Shown in pieces: positions 16,101 through 24,349 of a stretch of 64,000 nt of DNA. The stretch is from Propionivibrio limicola (GTDB taxonomy: Bacteria; Pseudomonadota; Gammaproteobacteria; Burkholderiales; Rhodocyclaceae). The first letter of the stretch is position 1, and each line of letters begins with the position of its first letter. The notes under the pieces are model-generated. The model ran no database searches. It saw only the letters and a program-made list of their open reading frames with translations, and was not told the origin of the DNA. The position numbers were made by a program, and so were the translations under genes. The stretch covers positions 1-64,000 of the forward strand of contig NZ_SSSR01000009.1 in assembly GCF_009469695.1 (NCBI RefSeq), read 5' to 3'.

Positions 16101-17932
16101 TTGAGCAGGACGTCCGGGCCTTTGCGGGGGAATACGGAGGAGACGTGCAGGAAGCGGCAGCGGTCGGCGCGGGGGAGCGGGGCCAGCGGTGCGCCAGGGT
16201 TGCTTGCCAGATGGTCGACGCCCATGGGGATGACGACGATGGGTTTGCTGAAGCCGGAATTTCTCAAGGCGCGTTTGACGAACTGGCTGGCGGTCAGCAC
16301 GGCGTCAAAGTGTGTTTCAAAGTGTTCGACGATGTGGGCCGGAACGTGGGTTTCTTCCCAGAAGAACAGGGCGAGCCGCCATTTGGCCGGCTGCGGGTCG
16401 CTGATCGGTGGGTAGTGATGCACGATCGAGCAGGTGTGGACTAGGGCTTCTGCGTCGGCCGGGATGGCTTGTCCGGCAAGCCTGGCGAGCCAGGCGGGGG
16501 CGTTGGCCGAGAGCGTGGTGCAGTCGCCGTCGCGCGGTTGCAGGCTGACGTGGTCCGGATGTGCGTGCGCAAGGGCGCCGAGGATGCCGCGATTGACGAC
16601 AGCCAGGCTGTAATGCCCTTCGGCGTGTCCGGTCAGGCGATACCACATGGGGAGCATTGAAGGTGGTGCGCCGTGCGTGGCGAGCCGGTTCGTTTCAGGG
16701 GGCTCCAGCGCACTGAGGATGGAAGTCCCCGGAATCTTCAGGTCTGACGGTTGAGGTGCTGGGCGTTGTGGCATGGGTTCCTGCGTGAGAGCAGGTGTTG
16801 CGACTTCGGCCGTCTGGTTTGTTGCTGCAGGAAGAGGTGTGGCTTGTTGCGCTTCGGTATCCGCCGCCTGCTCCGCCGATGGGCGGCATTCTGGAGGGGT
16901 GGGCGTACTCGGTGATTGCAGGCAAGCTTTGATGCGCCGGGCGTATCGAAGTGCGTAGCGCAATGGGCGAGTAAGTTTCCAGGAACGGCTACCGATAATG
17001 GTGTTGAGTTCGGACTGTTTTTTTCCGAGTTCAGACCGCGTTCTTTCGAGTTCGGCCTGCGTTCTTTCGAGTTCAGACCGCGTTCCGTCGAGTTCGGACT
17101 GTGTTCTTCCGAGTTCGGACTGCGTTGCGTCGAGGCGCGCCTGCATCGAGGCGGCTTCTGCGTGCATGGCCCGCAGCGCTGCGTCGTTCTGCGCCTGAAT
17201 TTCAGAGAGCCGGCGCTCGGTTGCGGCCAGCGCCTGTTGGGCGTGCACGGTTTCGAGTCTGACAAAATCGTCGAACACGTTAGGCGGGAGTTGGAAGGCT
17301 TGCGCCAGGGCGCTGTGTTCTTCGGCGAGATAGAACCGGTTCAGGCCATCGAAATAGACGGGTCGGTAACGGTTATCCAGCAGCGGGGCATCCCAGGCTG
17401 TGCTGTTCTGGTTGTTCTGTTGTGGGTTGATGGCTTCGACGACGACAATCCACGGACGGAAGCGGGAAAAGTCCATGCCGGCGAGGACTTGCGCTTCGTA
17501 ACCTTCTACGTCGATTTTGAGAAAGTGGATGTCGGGTGGGGCGTATTGTTCGCAGATCCGGTCAAGGCGTTGCACCGGCACCGTGGTCGTGCGCATGGGC
17601 ACGCCTTGCTGGTCGTGCCGTTGGGCGACCTCGGTGGAGACGGTGGCCCAGCCGCGGATGTCGGGGGCGTAAAGCGTTGCCTGGCCTTCGCTGTCACCTA
17701 TGGCAACTTGCAGGTTGAGGTCGCGCGGGCGTGCCGCTTCGAGTTCGGCATGGTGTTCGGCTAGCGGCTCGATGTTGATGCCGTGCCAGCCTCGGTCGTA
17801 GAAGGCTTTGGTCACCGAATCGCCTTCGGGGGTATTGGCCCCGACGTCGATATAGAAGCCTGCGCCGACGTAGCCGAGCGCTCTCCAAAGCATTACGTCT
17901 TCATAGTTTTGTGCGTACGAGATGAATCTCAT
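13160..17932 (-). CDS. FkbM methyltransferase - coiled coil - triple GT4 fusion, 1590 aa
   Basis: Residues 1-205 are an FkbM-type SAM methyltransferase (YIDVGAN and HFLKIDVEGYE motifs). Residues about 230-312 form a coiled coil built of tandem heptads, followed by a SRSWKLTRPLRYA segment and a Pro/Thr/Gln-rich linker to about 425. Three GT4 glycosyltransferase domains follow: GT-1 (about 430-780) with an intact E-x7-E (EGFNLPAAE), GT-2 (about 790-1180) whose motif has lost its second Glu (ESASGAVTI), and GT-3 (about 1190-1590) with EGYGLPLIE and the TGIQRVVRNIL opening. Placement after wzt suggests a polymerase of the ABC-exported chain, with the methyltransferase perhaps capping it. Confidence 0.85.
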   Translation of the reverse strand: MRFISYAQNYEDVMLWRALGYVGAGFYIDVGANTPEGDSVTKAFYDRGWHGINIEPLAEHHAELEAARPRDLNLQVAIGDSEGQATLYAPDIRGWATVSTEVAQRHDQQGVPMRTTTVPVQRLDRICEQYAPPDIHFLKIDVEGYEAQVLAGMDFSRFRPWIVVVEAINPQQNNQNSTAWDAPLLDNRYRPVYFDGLNRFYLAEEHSALAQAFQLPPNVFDDFVRLETVHAQQALAATERRLSEIQAQNDAALRAMHAEAASMQARLDATQSELGRTQSELDGTRSELERTQAELERTRSELGKKQSELNTIIGSRSWKLTRPLRYALRYARRIKACLQSPSTPTPPECRPSAEQAADTEAQQATPLPAATNQTAEVATPALTQEPMPQRPAPQPSDLKIPGTSILSALEPPETNRLATHGAPPSMLPMWYRLTGHAEGHYSLAVVNRGILGALAHAHPDHVSLQPRDGDCTTLSANAPAWLARLAGQAIPADAEALVHTCSIVHHYPPISDPQPAKWRLALFFWEETHVPAHIVEHFETHFDAVLTASQFVKRALRNSGFSKPIVVIPMGVDHLASNPGAPLAPLPRADRCRFLHVSSVFPRKGPDVLLNAWLRQFTADDAVELYIKTFPNPHNDIRRQWDELSAGHPNPPHITIDETPLDADQMRALYQSAHALVLPTRGEGFNLPAAEALALGLPVLVTGHGAHTDYCNQQTATLIPFRFAPSASHLRTHESCWIEPDAESLGRQLKELHQEILTNAPALERRRQAAHAHLWANYTWQRSAEGIARTLALLNEPSAPTPIALHLVSPWNTACGIAEYARDLVSACDDATFTLRIACDRRTTESGADGNRHYAPTWTLGDTDSVRQTLENIGQHSNPGDIVLIQHQPSLFRLETAVCEQMQTLAQRGMAVILEIHATRPLLDHQRPPQPAIDALRRIDRIIVHSIEDLNHLLALGLDNNLLLLPHGVAPHAPSRTVSRSALGLPENALVVATFGFLHPHKGIDRLIASLPLISAQTGQETHLLAITALPDPERTELLRQYQTQASELGLADRLHWHTDYQEIGQSIAQLACADYILFPYGQTQESASGAVTIGLTTGKPVIVSDQPIFADLAAITWQTARNSAAAIADAVATLHRTPALIEQLQTAQNQWLDERSWPRTSARLARTLIGCSRDKALHQHDAPRVAPTPPRHRLLVDISELYARDARTGIQRVVRNILQQLQQHRLPHLAGYQILPVYGVPGQGFCHTRRFDPAAPLPASFPEALPAENAVVEPEAGDIFLGLDLSAHLFPEAEEWLNSYRRHGVRVYYVIYDIIPLRHPEWTIPGMPEAFDRWLRAIARQSTRLLCISNTVANDVRDWLLSHASEEVIPDITHFPLGADILAETTVGAAAKPAAPTALPAWSKAPGTPIFLSVSTIEPRKGQMQILAAFETLWAEGHDATLILVGKAGWMMDEFIERLEKHPENGHHLFWLQGISDSELELIYSRASALIAASEDEGYGLPLIEAARHHLPIIARNIPVFREVAGPHAFYFTGHTARHLAESVKFWQELQRHGQHPSPEGLQWHSWQQAAQQLQNCLMPVHLDQPDLY
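17006..17131 (-). repeat. Six-copy 21-bp tandem repeat encoding heptads
   Basis: GAGTTC recurs at 17006, 17027, 17048, 17069, 17090 and 17111, an exact 21-bp period, with the rest of each unit also strongly conserved. On the minus strand the units encode the heptads SELGRTQ, SELDGTR, SELERTQ, AELERTR, SELGKKQ and SELNTII (about residues 268-310 of the giant protein). This is an in-frame minisatellite that lengthens a coiled coil one heptad at a time. Confidence 0.92.
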
Positions 17933-18064
17933 GGGACTTTCCTGCTATGGCCTGCCTGTCGGATGTGGCGAGGTGGTGTCTGGGCGTTGTCGGGGGCTGA
18001 TGGCCAAGTCAATGAAGCGGGTGCCGGCTTCCGTTGATGTAACAACTGTTCAATGTGCCCGGAT

Positions 18065-19348
18065 TCACTGCGACAGCGGATCTGCATCGACGGAACGACG
18101 ATCAGGGGCCTTGTTGGTACTCGCCGGATTTTCAATGATTTCGAATTTTACCGGTATCCAGCTGGTGCCGACAAAGCGTGGTTTGCTGATGTTGGTGACG
18201 TTAAAAACGAGGGCAAGGTCTCGCCATTCGTAGTTGTTTTGCAGGTGATTTTCGGTGCTGACCAAGGCGGTGGAGACGGAATAGCTGCCTTCGCCAAAGT
18301 TGGCCTCGAAGCTTATGGCGTAGCAGATATCCTGTCCTGCCCGAACATCGTGGAGTGGCTGTTCGACGTAGTGGGTGTTGGTGCCAAACACCGGCTGTCC
18401 AAGGCGGTCCTTGATCATGAAGCCAAGCACCAGCCTGGGGAGGTCGGTATTGGCATGTACGCGGATTTCGAGCGTTACGGGCTGCGCAACGTCAATCAGT
18501 TCGACGACGTGTCCTTTGTCGTTCTTGAGTACGATGTCGGTAACCGTGGCCTCGCCAGTGCCCGAAATGGTCTGAATTTTTCCATCGGTGCCTTCGTCTT
18601 GCTGGACGTTGTAGTTTTCCCGTTCGGCAATCAGCGCGTTGTAGTAGTCGGCGACCGCTTCGGGGGAGCCCTGCATGGCGAGTCTTCCTGCGTTGAGCAG
18701 GATGGCGCGGTCGCAAATGGATTGTATGGCGGCCTTGTCGTGCGACACGATCAGCAAGGTGGTGCCTGCTTGCCGATATTCGCGAATCCGGTTGAAACTC
18801 TTGTGCTGGAAGTAGGCGTCTCCGACGGAGAGGGCTTCGTCGATGATGAGAATGTCCGGACGGATGGCGGTTGCAATACTGAAGGCCAAGCGAACCTGCA
18901 TGCCACTGGAGTAAACGCGGACGGATTGGTCGATATACGTGCCAATTTCGGCAAATCCTTCTATTTCCGGCATGAGCCGGGTGATTTCCGCTTCCTGCAT
19001 GCCAAGCAGTTGCCCTGCCATATAGACGTTTTGGCGGCCGGTGAAGTCCGGATGGAAGCCCATGCCGAGTTCGAGCATGGCGGCCACGCGGCCCTGCAAC
19101 TGGACGCTTCCTGTCGTGGGCTGGGTGGTCCCGCAGATCATCTTGAGCAGGGTGCTTTTGCCGGCTCCGTTGATTCCGAGGATGCCAACCGCTTCACCTG
19201 CGGCGATTTCAAAGTTGATGTCTTGCAGTATCCAGGTAGTGCTATGCCTTGGCTTGCTACCCGGTACCAGCCATTCGAGAAGTCTGGACTTTGGGGTGGG
19301 GTAGTTTTTGTAAGCCTTGCCAAGATTGTTTACGCGAATGGTGCCCAT
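18065..19348 (-). CDS. wzt: Wzt-type ABC exporter ATPase with glycan-binding C-terminus, 427 aa
   Basis: The N-terminal nucleotide-binding domain (1-245) has Walker A GINGAGKST, the signature YSSGMQVRLAF and Walker B ILIIDEALSVGD. A C-terminal extension of about 170 residues forms a beta-sandwich region ending near FVGTSWIPVKFEII, like the carbohydrate-recognition domain of Wzt proteins that selects finished, often end-modified O-polysaccharide. It would work with the permease encoded at 24498-25283. It lies between two glycosyltransferase genes and the giant fusion in one direction of transcription. Confidence 0.88.
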   Translation of the reverse strand: MGTIRVNNLGKAYKNYPTPKSRLLEWLVPGSKPRHSTTWILQDINFEIAAGEAVGILGINGAGKSTLLKMICGTTQPTTGSVQLQGRVAAMLELGMGFHPDFTGRQNVYMAGQLLGMQEAEITRLMPEIEGFAEIGTYIDQSVRVYSSGMQVRLAFSIATAIRPDILIIDEALSVGDAYFQHKSFNRIREYRQAGTTLLIVSHDKAAIQSICDRAILLNAGRLAMQGSPEAVADYYNALIAERENYNVQQDEGTDGKIQTISGTGEATVTDIVLKNDKGHVVELIDVAQPVTLEIRVHANTDLPRLVLGFMIKDRLGQPVFGTNTHYVEQPLHDVRAGQDICYAISFEANFGEGSYSVSTALVSTENHLQNNYEWRDLALVFNVTNISKPRFVGTSWIPVKFEIIENPASTNKAPDRRSVDADPLSQ

Positions 19349-19428
19349 GGGAGTGTTGTGTCGTTTCTATGAATTATGCGTCTGGCGGTGTAGATGGGGC
19401 AGGATACCCCGTTCGGATATCGTCGGTT

Positions 19429-20607
19429 TCAGTGTTGATATCCCGTTGGCCAGTCGATGTTGTTCAGCAGCTGGCGGGTGCTTTCTTCCCAGCTTATGGT
19501 GATCATTTTTTCCGAGCGGGGGTGTTTGCCCCGGGCGTGGACTTGTAACCATCGGGAAACGGCTCGCTCGATATCTTCAGGTTCTTTTCCTTGGAAAAAC
19601 CAGGCGTGATCGCCGGTGACTTCGCGGAAAACAGGAATGTCCCTGGCTATGATGGGGAGGTTGTGACGGGCCGCCTCGATGAGCGGCAAACCAAAGCCTT
19701 CATGCTCTGAAGCAGCGATAAGGCAGGTTGTTCCCGCATAGATTTTCTGAAGAAATTGGTCGCTGATTCCATCGAGCCAGAATAGGCGATGTCCCCGTTG
19801 GGGGTGGGTGCGCAGTGTTTGAAGAAGGTCGTCAACTTTCCACCCGGCCTTGCCAACGATTGCCAGGTTGCATTCGATATTTTTTGCCCACATGCGTTCA
19901 AATGCCGAAAGTACCTGTCTGTATCCCTTGCGAGGTTCAATGGTTCCGACCATCAGGAAACTTGGTTTCTCTGCCAGAGAGTTGAGCAAATTTCCGGCGT
20001 CCGTTGGCATTCCGTGTGAGGGAATTGAGTTTTCAATGTCGGCACCCAAGTGGAACCAGCCAACTCTGAAGCCTTGCTCGTGCGTTGGAAAATTTTCGCG
20101 TAGCCAGTTTTTCATTTCGTCCGCGACAGATTTCGATATGCAGAGGGCGCCGTCAAAATTGACCAAGGCTTCCAGCCAGCGCTGGTGCATTCCTGCCGTT
20201 CCATCAACGAATCCCCATGGGATTTGTATCGGGAGCAGGTCGTATATGACAAAATAAATTTTTACTCCGGTCTTCCTTAAATGCTGAAGGAAGTTTTTTT
20301 GTGCGATGACTACTTGGCGTTGCAGGTCGAGTCCAATAAAAATATCACCTGAATTGACCTCGATGGCTTTGTTGGTCTCTTCGGCATGGCGGGGGGAAAG
20401 GTGCGGAAGGCCGATGTCCGCGTAACGATAGCCGCATTCTTCCTCCATGGCATATACAGGTCGTGTTGTATAACCGGGAAGAAGATTTTTCGACAAATGG
20501 AGGAGGATGCTACGGGTGACGCGTTGTATCCCCGTTTTGGCATCGTTCCGTACGATCTGCGATATGTCGACCAATATCTGCCGAGCGCCTGAAAATTCGT
20601 CGGTCAA
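19429..20607 (-). CDS. GT4 glycosyltransferase, 392 aa
   Basis: This is a GT-B fold enzyme with the GT4 nucleotide-sugar motif EGFGLPLIE near residue 310 and the SFLMVGTIEPRKGYRQVLSAF strand-helix. The opening (ILVDISQIVRNDAKTGIQRV) is shared with the next gene upstream and with the third glycosyltransferase domain of the giant fusion, so these are paralogues. It probably transfers a GDP-linked sugar (mannose or rhamnose) to the growing chain in the cytoplasm. No membrane segment is seen. A strong hairpin sits between it and the preceding gene. Confidence 0.82.
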   Translation of the reverse strand: MTDEFSGARQILVDISQIVRNDAKTGIQRVTRSILLHLSKNLLPGYTTRPVYAMEEECGYRYADIGLPHLSPRHAEETNKAIEVNSGDIFIGLDLQRQVVIAQKNFLQHLRKTGVKIYFVIYDLLPIQIPWGFVDGTAGMHQRWLEALVNFDGALCISKSVADEMKNWLRENFPTHEQGFRVGWFHLGADIENSIPSHGMPTDAGNLLNSLAEKPSFLMVGTIEPRKGYRQVLSAFERMWAKNIECNLAIVGKAGWKVDDLLQTLRTHPQRGHRLFWLDGISDQFLQKIYAGTTCLIAASEHEGFGLPLIEAARHNLPIIARDIPVFREVTGDHAWFFQGKEPEDIERAVSRWLQVHARGKHPRSEKMITISWEESTRQLLNNIDWPTGYQH

Positions 20608-20671
20608 AGTGGGTATTCCCGGTGTGTTGGGCGAGTCCTTGATAAATTCTTTGCCTTTTCTGCTTTGTAAG

Positions 20672-20712
20672 CCAGACAGTGCTCTTCTTTCTGGAAGAAG
20701 AGCACTGTCTGG
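20672..20712. other. 18-bp perfect inverted repeat (intergenic hairpin)
   Basis: CCAGACAGTG followed by CTCTTCTT pairs perfectly with its complement across a five-base loop (TCTGG). No U-tract follows on either strand, so it is not a textbook terminator. It lies in the 209-base gap between two co-directional glycosyltransferase genes and may attenuate, protect or process the mRNA. A smaller hairpin, CACGGG-N6-CCCGTG, lies close by at about 20764-20781. Confidence 0.75.
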
Positions 20713-20816
20713 TTCCCCGTTGAACCGTTGAGCAAACCGGTCGAGAAATCATCAACGGATCAACACGGGTGTTAGCCCGTGGAGCGGATAAGGCCGTGTT
20801 TTCTGGTGTGCGGTTT

Positions 20817-22187
20817 TTAGTTTGCCGCGTCCTGTAGTGTCTTCTCGAGAAGCTGTTCGGTGCTTTCGTGCCAGTTGAGCCATTTGTAGTCGGCTGGTAC
20901 GAGTAACTCCTCGGGTATTCCTTCCTTTTCGATTTTTGTGATCTTGTTATACAGGTCGTCCGGTGATTCAAGATCAAAATAGCCGACGCGATTACCTCCG
21001 ACTTCCCGGTGGATTGGTGTGTCGCTGACCATGACTGGCAGGCGATTGCTCAGTCCTTCGACAATCGGGAGTCCGAAACCTTCGACAATCGATGGGAAAA
21101 GCAGCATTTTGGCATGTTGGTAGCAATAGAATAATTCGTCATCGTTCAGATCATGCCAGTAATGCAAGTGCTTCCCGTTCTCCGGGTGCTGGTTGATGCG
21201 CTCCATGAGGGGCTCAACTTTCCATCCGGTCCTGCCAACAATAACCAGACTGACGTTGCTTCCTTGCTCCCACAGTCTGTCGAAGGCATCCAGCAAATAA
21301 GCATGGTTTTTACGTGGCTCGACAGTGGATACGATTAAATAGGCGGGCCGCTGTGCCATGACTTCGACGACGTCTTGTCGGACGTGAGAGGTGTCGGCGA
21401 TCCGGTATTTGAAATCGGCGCCCAGATGAAAGAAATCGAATGCTTTTCCGTTGATCTGCTCGCCAAATTCCTTGAGCATGTAGGCGTGCAAGTCCTTCTG
21501 AACTGTTTGCGAGATTCCAATGTACTTGTCGACGTGTTCAAGCGAATCATGGAACCAGTTTTTGAATACGGTTGCCAGGAAGTTGTCGCAAAACTGCGGG
21601 TGCGTAATGGGAATGAGGTCGTAGATGACGGCTACGACCTTGACTCCTTTTTGCCTGGCTTTGGCAACGCTCGGCCAGATTTCTGAATACCACGTAGAGT
21701 CGAGTAACAATAAAATATCGTTGGTCTTGATAAGGCTGAAATTATCAGTTGTTCCGGAATTGTCCCGGCGTTTCAATAAATAGCGCATCGGACGCAGGGT
21801 CAGGTTGTCAACGATATAACCCAGGCCCATTTCATTGCGTGGTTTGAACAGAAAACGCCGAACTGCCGGGTGGTGCCCGCATATTGCCGCTACTAACTCA
21901 CGAGATGCTATATAAACTGATCGAAGGTAGTTGGCTGCCTTGTAAATAAATGGCGTTGTTTCCTCGGCAGGAGAAGGGGGTTGAGGTGGCGGTGTTTGCG
22001 GATAAAGCTCTTCGATGGAGAGTGGCTGAAACTGTCCGCTTCCGATTTTGACGGGTTGAATCCGTAAATTCACACCGGGCGCAAGTTCCTCAAGATTCTC
22101 AATGACGCGGCGTACAACGCGTTGAATGCCTGTATTAAGGCCTACGTGCTCTGCAAGGTAAGAGCAATCAATATAAAGTGTTCTCAT
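20817..22187 (-). CDS. GT4 glycosyltransferase, 456 aa
   Basis: This GT-B enzyme has the motif EGFGLPIVE near residue 370 and the typical AYLIVSTVEPRKNHAYLLDAF segment. The N-terminus (LNTGIQRVVRRVIENL) links it to the TGIQRV group in this locus. An insertion of about 100 residues after residue 60, with a Pro-rich stretch (YPQTPPPQPPSPAEETTP), makes it longer than its neighbour. It begins eight bases after the stop of the FG-GAP gene, indicating one transcript. Donor and linkage cannot be predicted. Confidence 0.82.
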   Translation of the reverse strand: MRTLYIDCSYLAEHVGLNTGIQRVVRRVIENLEELAPGVNLRIQPVKIGSGQFQPLSIEELYPQTPPPQPPSPAEETTPFIYKAANYLRSVYIASRELVAAICGHHPAVRRFLFKPRNEMGLGYIVDNLTLRPMRYLLKRRDNSGTTDNFSLIKTNDILLLLDSTWYSEIWPSVAKARQKGVKVVAVIYDLIPITHPQFCDNFLATVFKNWFHDSLEHVDKYIGISQTVQKDLHAYMLKEFGEQINGKAFDFFHLGADFKYRIADTSHVRQDVVEVMAQRPAYLIVSTVEPRKNHAYLLDAFDRLWEQGSNVSLVIVGRTGWKVEPLMERINQHPENGKHLHYWHDLNDDELFYCYQHAKMLLFPSIVEGFGLPIVEGLSNRLPVMVSDTPIHREVGGNRVGYFDLESPDDLYNKITKIEKEGIPEELLVPADYKWLNWHESTEQLLEKTLQDAAN

Positions 22188-22195
22188 GCGAGCTT

Positions 22196-24349
22196 TTATT
22201 TCGTTGGAAGGATTGAGTACGCCGATGCGAGGTTACGGAATTCCTGTGAATAAATGAATCCGTCCAGAACTTCTCCGCGATTGGCGCCGCTGGCTATTTT
22301 GTCCAGCCAGTATTGCTTTCCTGTGTTGTCTGCCTGGCGATTGAAAAATGCACGATAAAGAATATCGACATATTCGTCGTTGTTTACTGCCTGATTCGTG
22401 AATTCCTGGCTGAAAATGAATCCTTGTGCGACTTCCGATCCAGAAGATATGCCTGTATTGAGTCGGTCAGTCCAGTCGTTAAGTCCGTGCGGGTCGGGTG
22501 TTCTGCCGAGAATGGTTTCGTAGAATCGGGTTACGAAGTCGGAGATATTGCTTGTTGACTGATTGAACTGGTAGCGGCCGACAGTAAAGTCGTTCACGAC
22601 AGCTTCGCTCGGGGATGCCCAGCAGTATACGACGGACTGGTCTTTGGATGATGTTGTTCCCCCGCTGATAATGTCGATATGACCATCGTTGTCTACGTCT
22701 TTCGCAGCGGGGGAGCCTTTGAAAAATTGAAAGATGTATTCCATTTCGGTGGAACTGGATATTTGTGTCCCCGCATGATCAAGGATAACCATTTGAGCCC
22801 CTTGCGAATACAGAATTTCAAGCTTCGCGTCACCGTCGAGGTCGACGGCGATGGGGGCGCTGAAAATGGGGTTGTGGGCTGTGTTGTAGAAGGTTCGCGA
22901 AGGAGTGTTGAAGATCTCTTGTCCATAGCGATCCCATGCGTGGATATAACCATCGAGTGTCGCCGCGATGATTTCCAGACTACCATCATTATCAAGATCG
23001 GCAACGAGTGGTGTCGCAAACGTCTGTCCGTGTGTGCGAAGGGTGTATTTCAAACTGCCATCGTCTTCCCATACCTTGATATAAGACCCTCGTCCGTCAT
23101 GGAAGAAGTTTCCTGTTCCGTAGATTATTTCCAGTTTTCCATCACCATCGATATCGGCAGTAACGGGGCTGCTCCATAATGCCTGCTCTTCATATTTTCC
23201 CCTGAGTTCAGTGTAGGAGGGGTTGCCTACAGGCTGATTGAAGCCCGGGAAATTCTGGGAGCCATCGGCTGAAATCACGTGAAAAATTCCGCCAGTGCTC
23301 GTTCGTGCGTCGGCGTTTGCCGTGATGTCCGCAGACACCAGGATCTCGAAAATGTTGTCGCCATTCAGATCAGCAATGCGTGGGGTGGACCATACCGTGT
23401 CGGCGAGATGAATTCTCTGTTCTTCTGCACCGGTTCTGCCGTCAAGTATCCAGGTGTTCTGATCCCAGCTGTTATAAATGACCTCCTTGACGCCATCTCT
23501 GTCGATGTCAAATACAACAGGCGATCCATAGACGCCGTCGGGTCTTCCATCGCCGGTGTTGGTACTACCGCCAATCACATCAAGGCTTTGGTGAAACCAT
23601 TTGATATTGCCGTTGGCGTCAAGAGCGTAAATGCCGCCTTTGTCTCCAGGTTGTCCAACGACGGAGGCACCTGCTTCCCCTGTAGTGTCGGCACCAACCC
23701 CAATCACGATATCCGTGCTTCCATCACCGTCCAGATCAGAGAAAGACGGGGCTGTGCTCACTGATGTGGTTGTATAGGTTTTCCCGGTCTGGGAGTCCGG
23801 GCCGCTGATTGCCGGAAAACTGACCGACCACTTTATGGTCCCGTCATCCTCAAGACAGATCAGTCCGGCTGGGCGTGTTTCATTGAGTTGGGAATCAAGT
23901 GCTTTGCTTGTGCCGACAAAAATTTCCTCCTTCCCATCTTTGTCTATATCGTAAAGCGCTACGGAGACATCCCGAATCGGGCCAAAATCGAGTTGCGTTG
24001 ACCAAGTGTTCTCCGGCAGGGTTACGGAGAGGTTGTAGTTTGACGTGGATGCTGCTGTCGGGAAGATTTTCAGGTAAAGAGTCTCGCTTTGCGAGGTTAT
24101 GTAGCTAATGGTTTCGGTTCCTGCACTATAGTTTGCCGCTACTATTTGCATCTGCGAGTTGTACAGAACCATGTTGACGTCCGTGCCGGTGGCAGGCGTC
24201 ATCACGAACTCCAGTGAGCCCGGGGTCGCCTCTATCGAGTACCAGTCATCCCCTTGCCCATTGATGGAGTAACTCCCGGTTGTGATTTCCTGTGCCAGTT
24301 CAACCGTGCTGTTTGGCTCGAAGCTTGCTGCAGTCTCATAGAGATACAC
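22196..24349 (-). CDS. FG-GAP/integrin-like repeat protein with C-terminal DUF4214, 717 aa
   Basis: Residues 1-110 resemble a pre-peptidase C-terminal (PPC)-like beta-sandwich (DDWYSIEATPGSLEFVMTPA). Residues about 120-590 form a beta-propeller with eight calcium-loop motifs of the FG-GAP type, for example DIDKDGKEEI, DLDGDGSTDI, DIDRDGVKEV, DIDGDGKLEI, DLDNDGSLEI and DVDNDGHIDI. Residues about 610-710 are DUF4214 (two FYETILGRTPD/LYRAFFNRQAD-like units), common in proteins leaving by type I secretion. There is no Sec leader. It is embedded between wzm and a glycosyltransferase gene, so it may be a surface protein tied to this glycan. Confidence 0.82.
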   Translation of the reverse strand: MYLYETAASFEPNSTVELAQEITTGSYSINGQGDDWYSIEATPGSLEFVMTPATGTDVNMVLYNSQMQIVAANYSAGTETISYITSQSETLYLKIFPTAASTSNYNLSVTLPENTWSTQLDFGPIRDVSVALYDIDKDGKEEIFVGTSKALDSQLNETRPAGLICLEDDGTIKWSVSFPAISGPDSQTGKTYTTTSVSTAPSFSDLDGDGSTDIVIGVGADTTGEAGASVVGQPGDKGGIYALDANGNIKWFHQSLDVIGGSTNTGDGRPDGVYGSPVVFDIDRDGVKEVIYNSWDQNTWILDGRTGAEEQRIHLADTVWSTPRIADLNGDNIFEILVSADITANADARTSTGGIFHVISADGSQNFPGFNQPVGNPSYTELRGKYEEQALWSSPVTADIDGDGKLEIIYGTGNFFHDGRGSYIKVWEDDGSLKYTLRTHGQTFATPLVADLDNDGSLEIIAATLDGYIHAWDRYGQEIFNTPSRTFYNTAHNPIFSAPIAVDLDGDAKLEILYSQGAQMVILDHAGTQISSSTEMEYIFQFFKGSPAAKDVDNDGHIDIISGGTTSSKDQSVVYCWASPSEAVVNDFTVGRYQFNQSTSNISDFVTRFYETILGRTPDPHGLNDWTDRLNTGISSGSEVAQGFIFSQEFTNQAVNNDEYVDILYRAFFNRQADNTGKQYWLDKIASGANRGEVLDGFIYSQEFRNLASAYSILPTK

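Noticed and set aside
15077-16444. Long plus-strand frame opposite the giant glycosyltransferase gene
   Set aside because: High-GC codon structure of the real minus-strand gene leaves the opposite frame open; the product is Gly/Val/Glu-rich without motifs and the minus strand has clear GT4 domains.
18053-19372. 439-codon plus-strand frame spanning wzt
   Set aside because: It mirrors the real ABC transporter gene exactly and shows no domain; wzt on the minus strand has all Walker motifs.
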